Shown one piece after another: positions 1-9,029 of a DNA stretch of 38,013 bases. The stretch covers positions 1-38,013 of the forward strand of contig JAKOZI010000249.1 of the NCBI GenBank assembly GCA_029780075.1. The letters are read 5' to 3'. The position numbers and the translations under genes are program-made. How positions within the stretch are numbered: the first letter of the stretch is position 1; each line of letters begins with the position of its first letter. The stretch comes from Pseudomonadota bacterium. GTDB taxonomy: Bacteria > Pseudomonadota > Gammaproteobacteria > Burkholderiales > Rhodocyclaceae. Under the pieces are notes generated by a model, which saw only the letters and a list, made by a program, of their open reading frames with translations, had not been told where the DNA came from and did not search any database.

Positions 1-1
1 C

Positions 2-160
2 GCTCGCTGGAGTCTGGACGGTGCCGAAGCGGTGCTCCGCCTACGCTCCCTTCGTGCCAGCGGCGACTTCGAGCAGTACATGGCCTTTCACTATCGCCAA
101 GAGCGCCAGCGCAACTATGCGCCGGCACCCCAGAACGATGACGTCAAGTGGGCTGCGTGA
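2..160 (+). CDS. Transposase, C-terminal fragment (ISKra4-like)
   Basis: Only the last 52 codons are inside the window; the gene continues past the left edge. The visible peptide begins [20 protein letters not shown] and continues [19 protein letters not shown], a pattern I recognise from the C-terminus of ISKra4-type DDE transposases (RW[12 protein letters not shown], then GDFD-x-YW-x-FH). The stop is TGA at 158-160. Directly after it, one frame back, the codons from 157 to 204 read [15 protein letters not shown] and stop. That resembles the WLKRA-type tail of such transposases, so the last codons may have been frameshifted. The family call is from memory of the motif; the identity of the element and its left end cannot be judged here. 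Confidence 0.6.
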   Translation, partial: ARWSLDGAEAVLRLRSLRASGDFEQYMAFHYRQERQRNYAPAPQNDDVKWAA

Positions 161-173
161 TCGCCGAGAAACC

Positions 174-191
174 GTGGCTCAAAAGAGCCAC
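174..191. repeat. Perfect inverted repeat after the transposase end
   Basis: GTGGCTC (174-180) and GAGCCAC (185-191) form a 7-bp stem with an AAAA loop. It lies 14 bases after the transposase stop. It could be a transcript-end hairpin of the element or part of its right end; no U-run follows, so the role is open. Confidence 0.4.
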
Positions 192-349
192 ACCCAAAGG
201 ATAATCGATATGATGTGCGCTGTATGCGGAAAGCCATTCCGGAGGCGAGTTGCGATTCAACAAGCTTCCGGTCGTGCCGTTGCCGCCATCGTCGTCCGCG
301 GTGTTCCACCGACGTGACGCCGAAGCCGGCGAGTAAACGTGGGGGGACC

Positions 350-1414
350 ATGAGCAAGGGCGAGAGACGGGCAATGGCGACCGATTTGGCCGGGTCGGGC
401 GGCAAGATTCTCGCGGGCGGGTTTTCGCAGCGGCTTTGCCGGCGACTGACGGAGTGTATCGCCGCACTGGCCGCCCTGGAGCAGATTTCCTCTCCGATCG
501 TCCCCTATATCGCTGCCTGGCGCGAGCACGAGAAGATCATCTGGTATGAATACGTCGGCGCGCGGTTTCTCGCCCTTCTCGGTTGCGAGCGGCGGGAAGT
601 CGACGAGGTTTTTCGGCAAAGTATCGTCGATCGACGGCTTTACCGTTACGCGGATCGGGAGAGCAAGGTCGAGGAGGACATCGTGACGCGGGCTGAGTTG
701 CGTGGCGAGCAGGCCAGTTTGCGCGAGGAAGTGAAAAAGGCAGGGGCGGTGGAGTGCGTCTACCAACTGGCCTTGCCGGGAGGGAAGAAGATCTGGCTGA
801 AGGACCAGGCCAATATCGAGGTCTTTGTCGAGGACCAGATCTGTCTCTCCATGGGCTGCCTGACCGAGGTCACCAAGGAGATGGAACAGAAGCATCTGCT
901 GGAAAAAATCGGCTATTTCGACGAACTGACCAAGTTGCCGAAACGAACCATCCTGCAGCGGATTATCGAGATGAATATCGGTAATCTCGACCGCGGCCAT
1001 ATCAACGATTTTGTCTTTCTGTTGCTGGACCTCGACTACTTCAAGACGGTGAACGACATCCATGGCCATCAGGCCGGGGACCAGGTATTGGTCAGCCTGG
1101 CGAATGTGATGCGCGCTACCAAGCGGCATGAGGATGAGATCGGCCGCTATGGCGGCGAGGAGTTTTACGGGATTTCAGTCGGTGGCTTGAAGAACGGTGT
1201 CCAGTTTGCCGAGCGCTTGCGTCTGGCGGTGGCCAAAACCGATTTCATTTTCGACCGTGAGCGGATCCCGGTCACCGTATCCGTCGGCCTGGTCGCGGCG
1301 AGCCAACTGGCGGGAGTAGGGAAAATCAGTGTCGAGGAGCTGGTGCGGGTTGCCGACAGGCGCTTGTATGTGGCCAAGGAGGCGGGGCGGAATCGGGTGG
1401 TATTTCGAGGCTGA
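350..1414 (+). CDS. Diguanylate cyclase, PAS-like sensor plus GGDEF domain
   Basis: Makes the second messenger c-di-GMP from two GTP. The ATG at 350 is chosen because a GGGGGGA ribosome site lies just before it; the frame stays open upstream to 215, but that part does not look like protein. The product is 354 residues. Residues about 50-175 look like a PAS-type sensor ending in a W-x-KD strand. The GGDEF domain covers about 185-350: YFDELTKLPKR near 189, LDLDYFKTVND near 227, GGEEF at 268-272 and a terminal ADRRLYVAKEAGRNRV segment. The inhibitory site RHED (259-262) sits exactly five residues before GGEEF, so product feedback inhibition is expected. There are no membrane segments, so it should be cytoplasmic. 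The overall shape recalls SiaD-type cyclases, but no siaA, siaB or siaC neighbour is visible, so no gene name is given. Confidence 0.9.
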   Translation: MSKGERRAMATDLAGSGGKILAGGFSQRLCRRLTECIAALAALEQISSPIVPYIAAWREHEKIIWYEYVGARFLALLGCERREVDEVFRQSIVDRRLYRYADRESKVEEDIVTRAELRGEQASLREEVKKAGAVECVYQLALPGGKKIWLKDQANIEVFVEDQICLSMGCLTEVTKEMEQKHLLEKIGYFDELTKLPKRTILQRIIEMNIGNLDRGHINDFVFLLLDLDYFKTVNDIHGHQAGDQVLVSLANVMRATKRHEDEIGRYGGEEFYGISVGGLKNGVQFAERLRLAVAKTDFIFDRERIPVTVSVGLVAASQLAGVGKISVEELVRVADRRLYVAKEAGRNRVVFRG

Positions 1415-1567
1415 CACCGCAGGAATTGCCGGGTTGCACGAAAGCGCTGCCCTCGACCATCCCATCCAGCAGCCTGGGAAAGACTTTGTTCTGGCTGCCG
1501 AAGCGAGTGGATTTCGCCTACAGCAACCGCGCAGACCCGATCACGCGGTTGCCGCTCTGCCCGCCTC

Positions 1568-2197
1568 CTACGCCTTGAGCAGGGGGTTGAGCGTGTAGGT
1601 GCCGGTCAGCCTGGCCTCGGCGAGAATGTGACCGTGCATCGCCGCACGGACCTGCTGGCCAGTCAGTTTGCCCTCGACCGGCAGCGTCGGACTATCGAGA
1701 GCGAAAAGGGTAAACACGTAGTGGTGGATGATCTCGTCGTTCCATGGCGGGCAAGGGCCATCGTAGCCGTAGTAGTCGCCACGCATGTCATTGTCGCCGG
1801 CAAACCAGGCAGTGTAGTCGTTGATTCCCTGGCGTGCGTTGTGGGGCGCGTGTGGTCCGGACTTGCCGCGTGGCGTGACATCGTTGGAAAACTCGCCTTC
1901 CCTGATCTCGCGCAGATCGGCTGGCAGATCGACCAGCACCCAGTGAAAGAAATCAATGCGCGGCAGCGAGGCCGGCACTGTCCGGTTTTCCTGATTGACG
2001 TCGTCGCCCCGGCTCGGCACATCCGGATCGTGACAGATGAGAACGAACGACCGGGTTTCGGCGGGTACATCGCTCCACGCCAGGCGCGGGTTGCGATTGC
2101 TGCCGAGACAGACATGGTGTTCCGGGTCAGGGGTACAAAAGGCAAACTCACCCGGGATCGGCTGCCCATCACTGAAACTGCTGCTGGTCAATATCAT
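1568..2197 (-). CDS. YbhB/YbcL-family phosphatidylethanolamine-binding-like protein
   Basis: A 209-residue member of the PEBP/Raf-kinase-inhibitor-like family. Visible family features are the early F-x-DG-x-PIPGEFAF segment, NPRLAWSDVPAETRSFVLICHDPD (the DPDxP ligand-pocket motif, about residues 36-61), FFHWVLVDLPAD near 85-96, and YGYDGPCPPWNDEIIHHYVFTLFALD near 143-168, which matches the GPxPP-x-x-x-HxY motif. The bacterial proteins bind small anionic or phospho-ligands in a conserved pocket; the physiological role is unknown. The ATG at 2197 has a strong GGAGGATGAGCG ribosome site. It starts 20 bases after the murJ stop on the same strand, so it may be read through from murJ. No signal peptide is seen, so it should be cytoplasmic. 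Confidence 0.88.
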   Translation of the reverse strand: MILTSSSFSDGQPIPGEFAFCTPDPEHHVCLGSNRNPRLAWSDVPAETRSFVLICHDPDVPSRGDDVNQENRTVPASLPRIDFFHWVLVDLPADLREIREGEFSNDVTPRGKSGPHAPHNARQGINDYTAWFAGDNDMRGDYYGYDGPCPPWNDEIIHHYVFTLFALDSPTLPVEGKLTGQQVRAAMHGHILAEARLTGTYTLNPLLKA

Positions 2198-2217
2198 CGC
2201 TCATCCTCCAGATTGAT

Positions 2218-3756
2218 TTAATCCACGGCGCTGCGTTTGAAGTCGCGCAGGCGAAAGCCTGCAACCCATAGTGTAGCGAAATAGACGCTCGCCCCGAAGC
2301 AGACGAGCAAGGAAAGATGCAACAGCCGGGTGGCGAGCGGCCAGATCAGCCAGTCGGCCGTGGCGCCAACGGCAAACCACAGCGAAACACCCATGCTCGA
2401 CAGGGCGCAGGCCAGCTTGCCGTAGAACACCAGCCAGCCCGGCTGCGGCGTATAGATGCCGAGCTGACGCAGGCCGCGATAGAGCAGGCCGGCGTTGAGG
2501 CTCGCGGCGAGGCCGATGGACAGGGCCAGCCCGGCGTGTTCGAGCCAGCCGATCAGCAGCAGGTTCAGCACCTGTGTGACAAAGAGCGTCAATAGGGCGA
2601 TCCTGACCGGGGTGCGGATGTTCTGGCGGGCGTAGAAGCCGGGTGCCAGCACCTTCACCAGGATCAGCCCGAGCAGGCCGATGCTGTAGGCGGCCAGCGC
2701 GTCGCGGGTCCTGAACACATCGGTGGCGGTGAAGGCTCCGTGGTGGAAGAGCGTGGTGATTAGCGGCACGGCGAGAATGGCGAGCGCCAGCGCTGCCGGT
2801 GCGGCGAGCAGGAAGGTCAGGCGCAGGCCCCAGTCGAGCAGACGGGAGTATTCCTCCGGTCGCTCGGCGGCGTGGCACTTGGCCAGCGAGGGGAGGAGCA
2901 CGGTGCCCAGGGCGGCGCCGAGCATTCCGGCCGGGAACTCCATCAGGCGGTCGGCGTAGTACAGCCAGGAGACGCTTCCGGTATTGAGGAAGGAGGCGAA
3001 TACGGTGTTCAACAGCAGGCTGACCTGCGCTACCGAAACCCCGAGTACCGCCGGCGCCATCAGCCGAAAGATACGCCGTACGCCCTCGTCCTGCAGGTTG
3101 ATCGAGAATCGCGGCAGCATGCCGATGCGCCGCAGGCTGGGGATCTGGAAGGCAAGTTGCAGGGCGCCGCCGATAAACACCGCCCAGCCGAGGGCCATCA
3201 CCGGCGGTTCGAATTGCGGTGCGGCGAAGAGCGCCATCAGGATGAACGAGACGTTGAGTAATACCGGCGTGAATGCCGGCACGGCGAATCGGTTCCAGGT
3301 GTTGAGAATGCCGCCGGCAAGTGCCACCAGCGACATGAACAGGATATACGGGAAAGTGAGGCGGGTGAGACTGACCGTCAGGGCGAACTTGTCCGGATCG
3401 TCGGTAAAGCCGGGTGCCGAGAGATAGACCAGTAGCGGCGCGCCGGCCATGCCGAGCAGGGTGACGGCGAAAACCACCAGCAACAGCAGGCTGGCCACAC
3501 GGTCGACGAGCTGCCGGGTTTCCTCGACCGGACGCGTGTTGCGATACTGGCCGAGCACGGGTACGAAAGCCTGCGAGAAGGCGCCTTCGGCAAACAGGCG
3601 GCGCAACAGGTTGGGAAGCTTGAAGGCCACAAAGAAGGCGTCGGTGAGCAGGCCGGCCCCGAAGGCGCGCGCAATCACGAAGTCTCGGACAAAACCGAGG
3701 ATGCGCGACAGCAGGGTCATGCTGCTGACGGTAGCGAGAGTCTTCAGGAGGTTCAT
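2218..3756 (-). CDS. murJ: Lipid II flippase MurJ
   Basis: A 512-residue polytopic inner-membrane protein of the MOP superfamily that flips the peptidoglycan precursor lipid II to the periplasmic face. The N-terminus MNLLKTLATVSSMTLLSRIL followed by GFVRDFVIARAFGAG is the typical MurJ start. Further family signatures are FFVAFKLPNLLRRLFAEGAFSQAFVPVL (about 42-69) and, near the middle, NTVFASFLNTGSVSWLYYADRLMEFPAGMLGAALGTVLLPSLA. About 14 hydrophobic helices can be counted, the usual number and length. A GGAG site precedes the ATG at 3756. Its start lies 16 bases after the stop of the exonuclease fusion gene, so the two are probably co-transcribed. The 30S protein S20 gene (rpsT), often found near murJ in betaproteobacteria, is not adjacent here. 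Confidence 0.97.
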   Translation of the reverse strand: MNLLKTLATVSSMTLLSRILGFVRDFVIARAFGAGLLTDAFFVAFKLPNLLRRLFAEGAFSQAFVPVLGQYRNTRPVEETRQLVDRVASLLLLVVFAVTLLGMAGAPLLVYLSAPGFTDDPDKFALTVSLTRLTFPYILFMSLVALAGGILNTWNRFAVPAFTPVLLNVSFILMALFAAPQFEPPVMALGWAVFIGGALQLAFQIPSLRRIGMLPRFSINLQDEGVRRIFRLMAPAVLGVSVAQVSLLLNTVFASFLNTGSVSWLYYADRLMEFPAGMLGAALGTVLLPSLAKCHAAERPEEYSRLLDWGLRLTFLLAAPAALALAILAVPLITTLFHHGAFTATDVFRTRDALAAYSIGLLGLILVKVLAPGFYARQNIRTPVRIALLTLFVTQVLNLLLIGWLEHAGLALSIGLAASLNAGLLYRGLRQLGIYTPQPGWLVFYGKLACALSSMGVSLWFAVGATADWLIWPLATRLLHLSLLVCFGASVYFATLWVAGFRLRDFKRSAVD

Positions 3757-3772
3757 GCGGGCTCCGGAGGGT

Positions 3773-5938
3773 TCAGTACTTCACGCGCGCAAAGTAGGTC
3801 TTTTCGGAAGCCTCCAGTGCCTGCCGCAGCGTGACGATTCCGATCTGAGCCAGCAGTGGCAGCATTTTCAGGAACACCTCTCCAGTGGTGCAGGCATCGC
3901 CCAGCGCACTGTGGCGGCCGGTAACCGAAACGCCCAGCCGTTCGGCGATGCTGTCGAGCTGGTGAGAGTCCTGGTTGGCATGCAACACACCAGACAGCAA
4001 CAGGGTATCGAGTACCGGCTGGCTGAAGACTACACCGGTACGTTCTTCCTTCATCTGCAGGAAGCGCATGTCGAACGCCGCGTTGTGCGCGACGAGCACA
4101 GTGTCGCTACAGAAATCATGGAAGGCCGGCAGCACCACGTCGATGTGCGGCTGACCACGCACCATGTCGTCCGTGATGCCGTGGATGCGGGTTCCTTCGG
4201 GGCGCAGAAAGCGCTCTGGATCGACCAGCTGATTGAAGTTTTCGTTGCGCAGGAGGCGGCCGTTGACGATGCGCAGCGCGCCAATCTGGATGATTTCGTC
4301 GCCAGCTGCGGGTTCGAGGCCGGTGGTCTCGGTATCGAAGACCGTGTAGACGAGGTCCGAGAGTGGTCGATCCAGGTCGGCGCTCTGATCCCGAAAATGG
4401 AACAGGTCGAAGTCGTAATACTCCGGGCGCACGTCATCGACGTCAACGCTTTCTCCTGTGGCCATGTTCTCCGGAGGCACGACGGGCAGGACAAAGCGGA
4501 AGAACGCACGATGTGCAGCCTTTTCGCGGTCGTACCAGATTTCACCGCCGTGGCGGTCAATGACGTCGCGCAACGACAAGGGTGAGCTCTCGTTTCCCAC
4601 TTGCATGGCATCCGTTTCCCAGGTGTAGAAGGTCTCCGATGACATGGCGTGCCCGGCCCAGATGATGTCGAGATAGGCCAGCTTGCCGAAGGGCAGCAGC
4701 CGGAAGCGCAATTCCTTGATTTGATAATGATCGATCAGACGGGAGGCAAGGAAGCAGATCGAGAATACCAGGGAGAAGCTCTCCGCTCTCAGCCACAGCC
4801 CTTCGTCGATCTCTTCCATCTTGCTCGGCAGTTTCAGCCGTGCTTCGATGCGGCGCTGGGCGGCGGCGATGAGGTCGATTCCGAGGACGTCTTCGAGTGG
4901 CCAGCGGGTCTTCAGCGAATCGGCAAACTCGGTCATCGTCTGGTCGAGACGTTGACTCATGCGCACGACTTCATCACTGATGATGCTGACGAAGCGCTCG
5001 CGAATCTCCATTTCCATGTCCGGGTAGTCCATCAGGTTGCCGACGGCCACCCGGATGTTGGCCAGGCAACCCCGGCTGCCGTCGGTCAGCGACTGTAGCA
5101 CCTGATCACGGCGCGATTCCTGTTCCAGGCTGCGGGTGATGTTTTCCACGGTGAGCACGTAACCGCTCATCTCGCGCTGCTGGGATTCGTCGCGGGACGA
5201 CAGTACCGGTACCAGTTGAACACGCAAAAGCTGCCCGCCGCGGGCAGTCGTAATGAAATTGGCGATCGCTGCTGCTGCGCCTTTATGCAATCGCTGGCGC
5301 ACGACCTCCAGCGCGTGGTCGATCTGATTGCGTTCGAGAATCGAGAAGATCGAACGTCCGAGGCCGATCAGCGCGCCGCTGGCCAGGGCTGCGCCAGCTT
5401 GTGCCAGACCGCTGAATTGCAGGCGCGCGCGGCTGTTGTAGAGCAGGATGCGACCATCACGATTGCAGACCACTACCGCTTGCGCCAGTTCGGACATCAG
5501 CGCGGCCAGGCGGTTCTTCTCTTCCTCGACCGACGACTTGGCAGCGGCGATCTGGGCATCGACATCGTCCATCAGACCATCGCGCTGCTGCGCCAGATCA
5601 TTCGTCGCCTGGGCCAGCAACTGGACCTCCGGTGGACCCTCCGGCGTCACTCTGAAATTGCGGTTGGCCGACAGCATCAGGCGCAGGCTCTCGGCCATCT
5701 TGAGCAATCCCTGTACGTACTGGCGGAACAGGTAACGGATGACGAGCAAACCGACGACGAACCCGAAGGTAGTCATCAATGCGCCTAGTGACAGGTGTGG
5801 CGCGATCAACTGGATGAGCAGCGTCTGCTCTGCCGGCTGCGCATCGGCCCAGATCAGGACTGCCGTAATCAGGAAGGGCCCAGTCATCAGCATGCCAAGC
5901 ACGATGACGGAAACGATGAAACGTATGCGCGCGTTCAT
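3773..5938 (-). CDS. Membrane sensor, degenerate kinase and DEDDh 3'-5' exonuclease fusion
   Basis: A 721-residue multidomain protein. Two membrane helices (about 5-30 and 48-71) are followed by a HAMP-like linker and coiled coil (about 72-150), a PAS-like domain (about 150-265; VVVCNRDGRILLYNSRARLQ near its start), and a helical dimerisation-like segment (about 275-345). Residues 350-495 resemble a GHKL ATPase, ending in a segment like the G2 end of histidine kinases (DRHGGEIWYD, then FFRFVLP). The expected phospho-acceptor histidine is absent: the equivalent helix reads DGSRGCLANIRVAVGNL. A clear N-box is also missing. The C-terminus (about 530-700) is a DnaQ/PolC-type exonuclease with all five catalytic residues: D535 and E537 (VFDTETTG), D623 (HNAAFD), H676 and D681 (HSALGD). 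I infer a membrane-anchored nuclease controlled by a sensor pseudokinase. The substrate is unknown. It probably shares a transcript with murJ. Confidence 0.85.
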   Translation of the reverse strand: MNARIRFIVSVIVLGMLMTGPFLITAVLIWADAQPAEQTLLIQLIAPHLSLGALMTTFGFVVGLLVIRYLFRQYVQGLLKMAESLRLMLSANRNFRVTPEGPPEVQLLAQATNDLAQQRDGLMDDVDAQIAAAKSSVEEEKNRLAALMSELAQAVVVCNRDGRILLYNSRARLQFSGLAQAGAALASGALIGLGRSIFSILERNQIDHALEVVRQRLHKGAAAAIANFITTARGGQLLRVQLVPVLSSRDESQQREMSGYVLTVENITRSLEQESRRDQVLQSLTDGSRGCLANIRVAVGNLMDYPDMEMEIRERFVSIISDEVVRMSQRLDQTMTEFADSLKTRWPLEDVLGIDLIAAAQRRIEARLKLPSKMEEIDEGLWLRAESFSLVFSICFLASRLIDHYQIKELRFRLLPFGKLAYLDIIWAGHAMSSETFYTWETDAMQVGNESSPLSLRDVIDRHGGEIWYDREKAAHRAFFRFVLPVVPPENMATGESVDVDDVRPEYYDFDLFHFRDQSADLDRPLSDLVYTVFDTETTGLEPAAGDEIIQIGALRIVNGRLLRNENFNQLVDPERFLRPEGTRIHGITDDMVRGQPHIDVVLPAFHDFCSDTVLVAHNAAFDMRFLQMKEERTGVVFSQPVLDTLLLSGVLHANQDSHQLDSIAERLGVSVTGRHSALGDACTTGEVFLKMLPLLAQIGIVTLRQALEASEKTYFARVKY

Positions 5939-6043
5939 TTGTCAGACCTGTTCAACCTGCAGTCCAGCCATTCTACCGGCGATCTTCCGAAAGCGCCCGT
6001 GCAGCACTGTGTCGGTGATTCCGACGGCGTCGCTGTCACAGAA

Positions 6044-6805
6044 CTAGTTCTTGAGCCGATAACCGGTCTTGAAGATCCATGCCACGATCGCCAGAAACAG
6101 GGCCAGGAAGACCAGGGTCATGGCCAGGCTGATGCCGACAGCAACGTCGGCGATTCCGTAGAAGCTCCAGCGGAACCCACTGACCAGATAGACCACGGGG
6201 TTGAACAGGGTGATCGTCTGCCAGACGGGAGGCAGGACATCAATCGAGTAAAAGCTGCCGCCAAGGAAGGTCAAGGGGGTGATGATCAGCAGCGGCACCA
6301 GTTGCAGCTTCTCGAAGTTGTCGGCCCAAATGCCGATGATGAACCCGAAAAGACTGAAAGTGACGGCAGTAAGAACGAGGAAAAGGATCATCCACCAGGG
6401 ATGCGCGACCTGCAGTGGCACGAACAGGCCGGCCGTCGCCAGGATGATCAGGCCGAGGACGATCGACTTGGTCGCGGCCGCGCCGACATAACTGGCAGCG
6501 ATCTCGAGGTACGACACCGGGGCGGACAGCAGCTCATAGATGGTTCCGGTGAATTTCGGAAAGTAGATCCCGAATGAGGCGTTGGAGACGCTTTGAGTCA
6601 GCAGTGACAACATGATCAGCCCGGGCACGATGAAGGCTCCGTAGCTGATGCCGTCGACCTCGGCGATGCGTGCGCCGATGGCCGCCCCGAAAACGACAAA
6701 ATACAGGGACGTTGAAATCACCGGTGAGACGATGCTTTGCAGCAGAGTGCGTCGGGTGCGTGCCATCTCGAAGAGGTAAATGGCGCGCATGGCATGCAGG
6801 TTCAT
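6044..6805 (-). CDS. ABC-2 type transporter permease (YadH-like)
   Basis: A 253-residue integral membrane subunit with six predicted helices, matching the ABC-2 permease family. Visible features are an N-terminal cytoplasmic helix, [15 protein letters not shown] near 77, and the family-typical [19 protein letters not shown] followed by [12 protein letters not shown] at about 176-210. It resembles E. coli YadH, the partner of the ATPase YadG. The substrate is not known; related exporters handle drugs, polysaccharide or lipid-linked molecules. Its start codon overlaps the stop of the upstream ATPase gene (ATGA at 6802-6805), which implies translational coupling and a 1:1 partnership. Confidence 0.92.
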   Translation of the reverse strand: MNLHAMRAIYLFEMARTRRTLLQSIVSPVISTSLYFVVFGAAIGARIAEVDGISYGAFIVPGLIMLSLLTQSVSNASFGIYFPKFTGTIYELLSAPVSYLEIAASYVGAAATKSIVLGLIILATAGLFVPLQVAHPWWMILFLVLTAVTFSLFGFIIGIWADNFEKLQLVPLLIITPLTFLGGSFYSIDVLPPVWQTITLFNPVVYLVSGFRWSFYGIADVAVGISLAMTLVFLALFLAIVAWIFKTGYRLKN

Positions 6806-7740
6806 CTGGTGTCCTTTACCAGGCTGACAAAGATGTCTTCCAGGGAACTCTGCGTGGTGTGCAAATCCTTGAACGCGATGGACGCGTCATGGAGATCCTT
6901 GAGCAGCGCGATGATGCCGGTGCGTTCCCTGCTGGTGTCATAGGTATAGGTCAACTCGCTGCCGTCGCTGGACAGTTCCATCTGGTAGGGCGCGAGTGTG
7001 GGCGGAATAAGCGCGAGCGGCGTCTGCAACTGCAGCGTCATGCGCTTTTTGCCCAGCTTGCGCATCAACTCGGCCTTGTCTTCGACGAGAATGATCTCAC
7101 CCTTGCGGATTACCCCGATCCGGTCGGCCATCTCTTCGGCTTCGTCGATGTAATGCGTGGTCAGGATGATGGTCACTCCGGTGGCCTGCAATGAGCGCAC
7201 CAGTTGCCACATGTCGCGCCTCAGGTTGACGTCGACTCCTGCGGTCGGTTCGTCGAGAAACAGGATCTGCGGCTCGTGGGAGAGTGCTTTGGCGATCAGC
7301 AGGCGACGCTTCATACCGCCGGACAAGGTGATGATCTTGTTGTCTTTCTTGTCCCATAGGGAGAGTTCGCGCAGGACCTTTTCAAGGTAGGCGGGATTCT
7401 TTGGCCGGCCGAACAGACCACGGCTGAAGGATACGGTCGCCCATACCGATTCGAAAGCATCGGTGGTAAGTTCCTGTGGTACGAGGCCGATCGTGGCGCG
7501 CGCGGCACGGTAGTCCTTGATGATGTCGTGACCGTCTACCCGCACACTCCCTTCGCTGGCATTGACAATTCCGCAGATGATGCTGATCAGTGTCGTTTTT
7601 CCTGCGCCGTTTGGACCAAGCAAGGCGAAAATTTCGCCGCGGCGAATGTCCAGACTGACCCGCTTGAGCGCCTGGAACCCGGAAGCATAGGTCTTGGAGA
7701 TACCGGATACGGAGAGGATTGCCTGCATGTCCGCGACCAT
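6802..7740 (-). CDS. ABC transporter ATP-binding protein (YadG-like)
   Basis: The ATPase subunit of the exporter formed with the gene that follows. It has a Walker A motif (GPNGAGKTT, about residues 43-51), a Q-loop (LVPQE), the ABC signature LSGGMKRR, Walker B ([12 protein letters not shown]) and the switch histidine (TTHY). A C-terminal extension of about 90 residues follows the nucleotide-binding domain and ends [14 protein letters not shown], as in YadG. The start is uncertain: ATG at 7740 (MVADMQAIL) or ATG at 7728 (MQAIL). Neither has a convincing ribosome site; family alignment slightly favours 7728. The dehydrogenase gene upstream ends 110 bases away, so the pair may form its own unit. 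Confidence 0.93.
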   Translation of the reverse strand: MVADMQAILSVSGISKTYASGFQALKRVSLDIRRGEIFALLGPNGAGKTTLISIICGIVNASEGSVRVDGHDIIKDYRAARATIGLVPQELTTDAFESVWATVSFSRGLFGRPKNPAYLEKVLRELSLWDKKDNKIITLSGGMKRRLLIAKALSHEPQILFLDEPTAGVDVNLRRDMWQLVRSLQATGVTIILTTHYIDEAEEMADRIGVIRKGEIILVEDKAELMRKLGKKRMTLQLQTPLALIPPTLAPYQMELSSDGSELTYTYDTSRERTGIIALLKDLHDASIAFKDLHTTQSSLEDIFVSLVKDTR

Positions 7741-7850
7741 AGCATAGATGCGTCAGGAGGCGCTTGCCGACCACGCCGACTGTACTCATCGACTTGGCGC
7801 GCGCAGGCCGAAAGTGCCGGGGGTGCGGAAGCGAACGGCTGTGACCTGTC

Positions 7851-8945
7851 TCAGGCCTTGCGAATCTGGGTAATGACCGCTCTGGTAATCGCCGCGGTGC
7901 CGTCCTGGCCACCGAATTCGATCGGGCAAATGCCAGTCAGCGCCTTTTCCACCGCGTGTTCCAGAATGCGTGCGCCATGCGCCAGCCGGGGCTCGCTGTG
8001 CTGATCGGCCAGCCAGTCGAGCATCAGGGCAGCCGAAAGAATCTGTGCCACCGGGTTGGCGATTCCCTGACCGGCAATGTCTGGCGCACTGCCGTGCGCC
8101 GGCTGGAAGACCGCATGTTTATCACCGATGTCGGCGGAAGGGGCCAGACCGAGGCTGCCGACAACTCCTGCCGAAAGTTCGGAAAGGATGCCGCCAAAGG
8201 CATTCTCGGTAACCAGTACATCAAAGTCCCACGGCGACTTGACCAGATTCATGGCGGTGGCATCGACGTAGGCATACTCGGTCCTGACATCCGGGTACGT
8301 GGACGCGACCTCGCCAAATACCTTGCGGAAGAAGGCCATCGAAGACAGTACGTTGGCCTTGTCAACGCAGGTGACCTTGCCCGGCCGCCGTCGGCTCTTG
8401 GCGCGCCGTTCGGCGATCCGGAAGGCAAACTCGGAAACTCGGCGGCTGCCGTTACGCGAGATCATCATCGTCTCCCAGGCGACCCGATCCTCTTCCACAG
8501 TACCTCGCCCACGCGAGTACAGCAGACCTTCGGTCTGCTCGCGAACCAGGACAAGATCAACAAGGACCGCACGCTTGTCGGCCAGTATTCGCGGCAGGTT
8601 CGGATAGCTACGGATCGGGCGCAGACCGGCGTACAGGTCCATTTCAACGCGCAAGTCAAACTGGGTGGCGATTTCAGTTCCGTCCGGGTAACGGACATCG
8701 GGCAACCCGATCGCACCAAGCAGCACCGCATCGGCACGCTTGCACATGGCCATGCTTTCGTCGGCAAAAGCGGTTCCTGTTTTCTGGTAATGCGCGGCGC
8801 CACCCTCGATCTGCCGGAAGTCGAAACCCATTCCGCCCAAGCGTTCTTGAAGCACTTCCAGGACCTGCAGACATGAAGCCATGATTTCCGGGCCGATGCC
8901 ATCGCCGGGAATGACCGCGATGCGAAAACGTAAATCTCTTTTCAT
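7851..8945 (-). CDS. Isocitrate/isopropylmalate dehydrogenase family protein, altered metal site
   Basis: A 364-residue decarboxylating-dehydrogenase homologue, nearest in feel to tartrate dehydrogenase/TtuC-type enzymes. The ATG at 8945 is preferred because the protein then begins MKRDLRFRIAVIPGDGIGPE, the family start. It keeps LRPIRSYP (108-115), the catalytic Tyr (Y143 in EGLLYSRG), the catalytic Lys (K196 in CVDKANVL), one metal-binding Asp (D228 in YVDATAM) and the cofactor-site segment VFQPAHGSAPDIAGQG. The segment that normally reads GDILSD reads GGILSE (251-256), so two Asp residues that bind the divalent metal are Gly and Glu. This could mean a changed substrate or metal, or lost activity. 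A possible decayed LysR fragment lies upstream, as expected for a tartrate-type locus. The substrate cannot be assigned from sequence alone. Confidence 0.85.
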   Translation of the reverse strand: MKRDLRFRIAVIPGDGIGPEIMASCLQVLEVLQERLGGMGFDFRQIEGGAAHYQKTGTAFADESMAMCKRADAVLLGAIGLPDVRYPDGTEIATQFDLRVEMDLYAGLRPIRSYPNLPRILADKRAVLVDLVLVREQTEGLLYSRGRGTVEEDRVAWETMMISRNGSRRVSEFAFRIAERRAKSRRRPGKVTCVDKANVLSSMAFFRKVFGEVASTYPDVRTEYAYVDATAMNLVKSPWDFDVLVTENAFGGILSELSAGVVGSLGLAPSADIGDKHAVFQPAHGSAPDIAGQGIANPVAQILSAALMLDWLADQHSEPRLAHGARILEHAVEKALTGICPIEFGGQDGTAAITRAVITQIRKA

Positions 8946-9029
8946 GGTGGTCTTTTCATTGACAGAGGTGCACTCATAAATAAAACACGCTGCTTGGTCA
9001 AGCGCTTTTCTCACAATTGTCGCCACCGT

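Noticed and set aside
3449-4585. 378-codon open frame on the plus strand
   Set aside because: Antisense to murJ and the exonuclease fusion; spans the boundary of two real genes.
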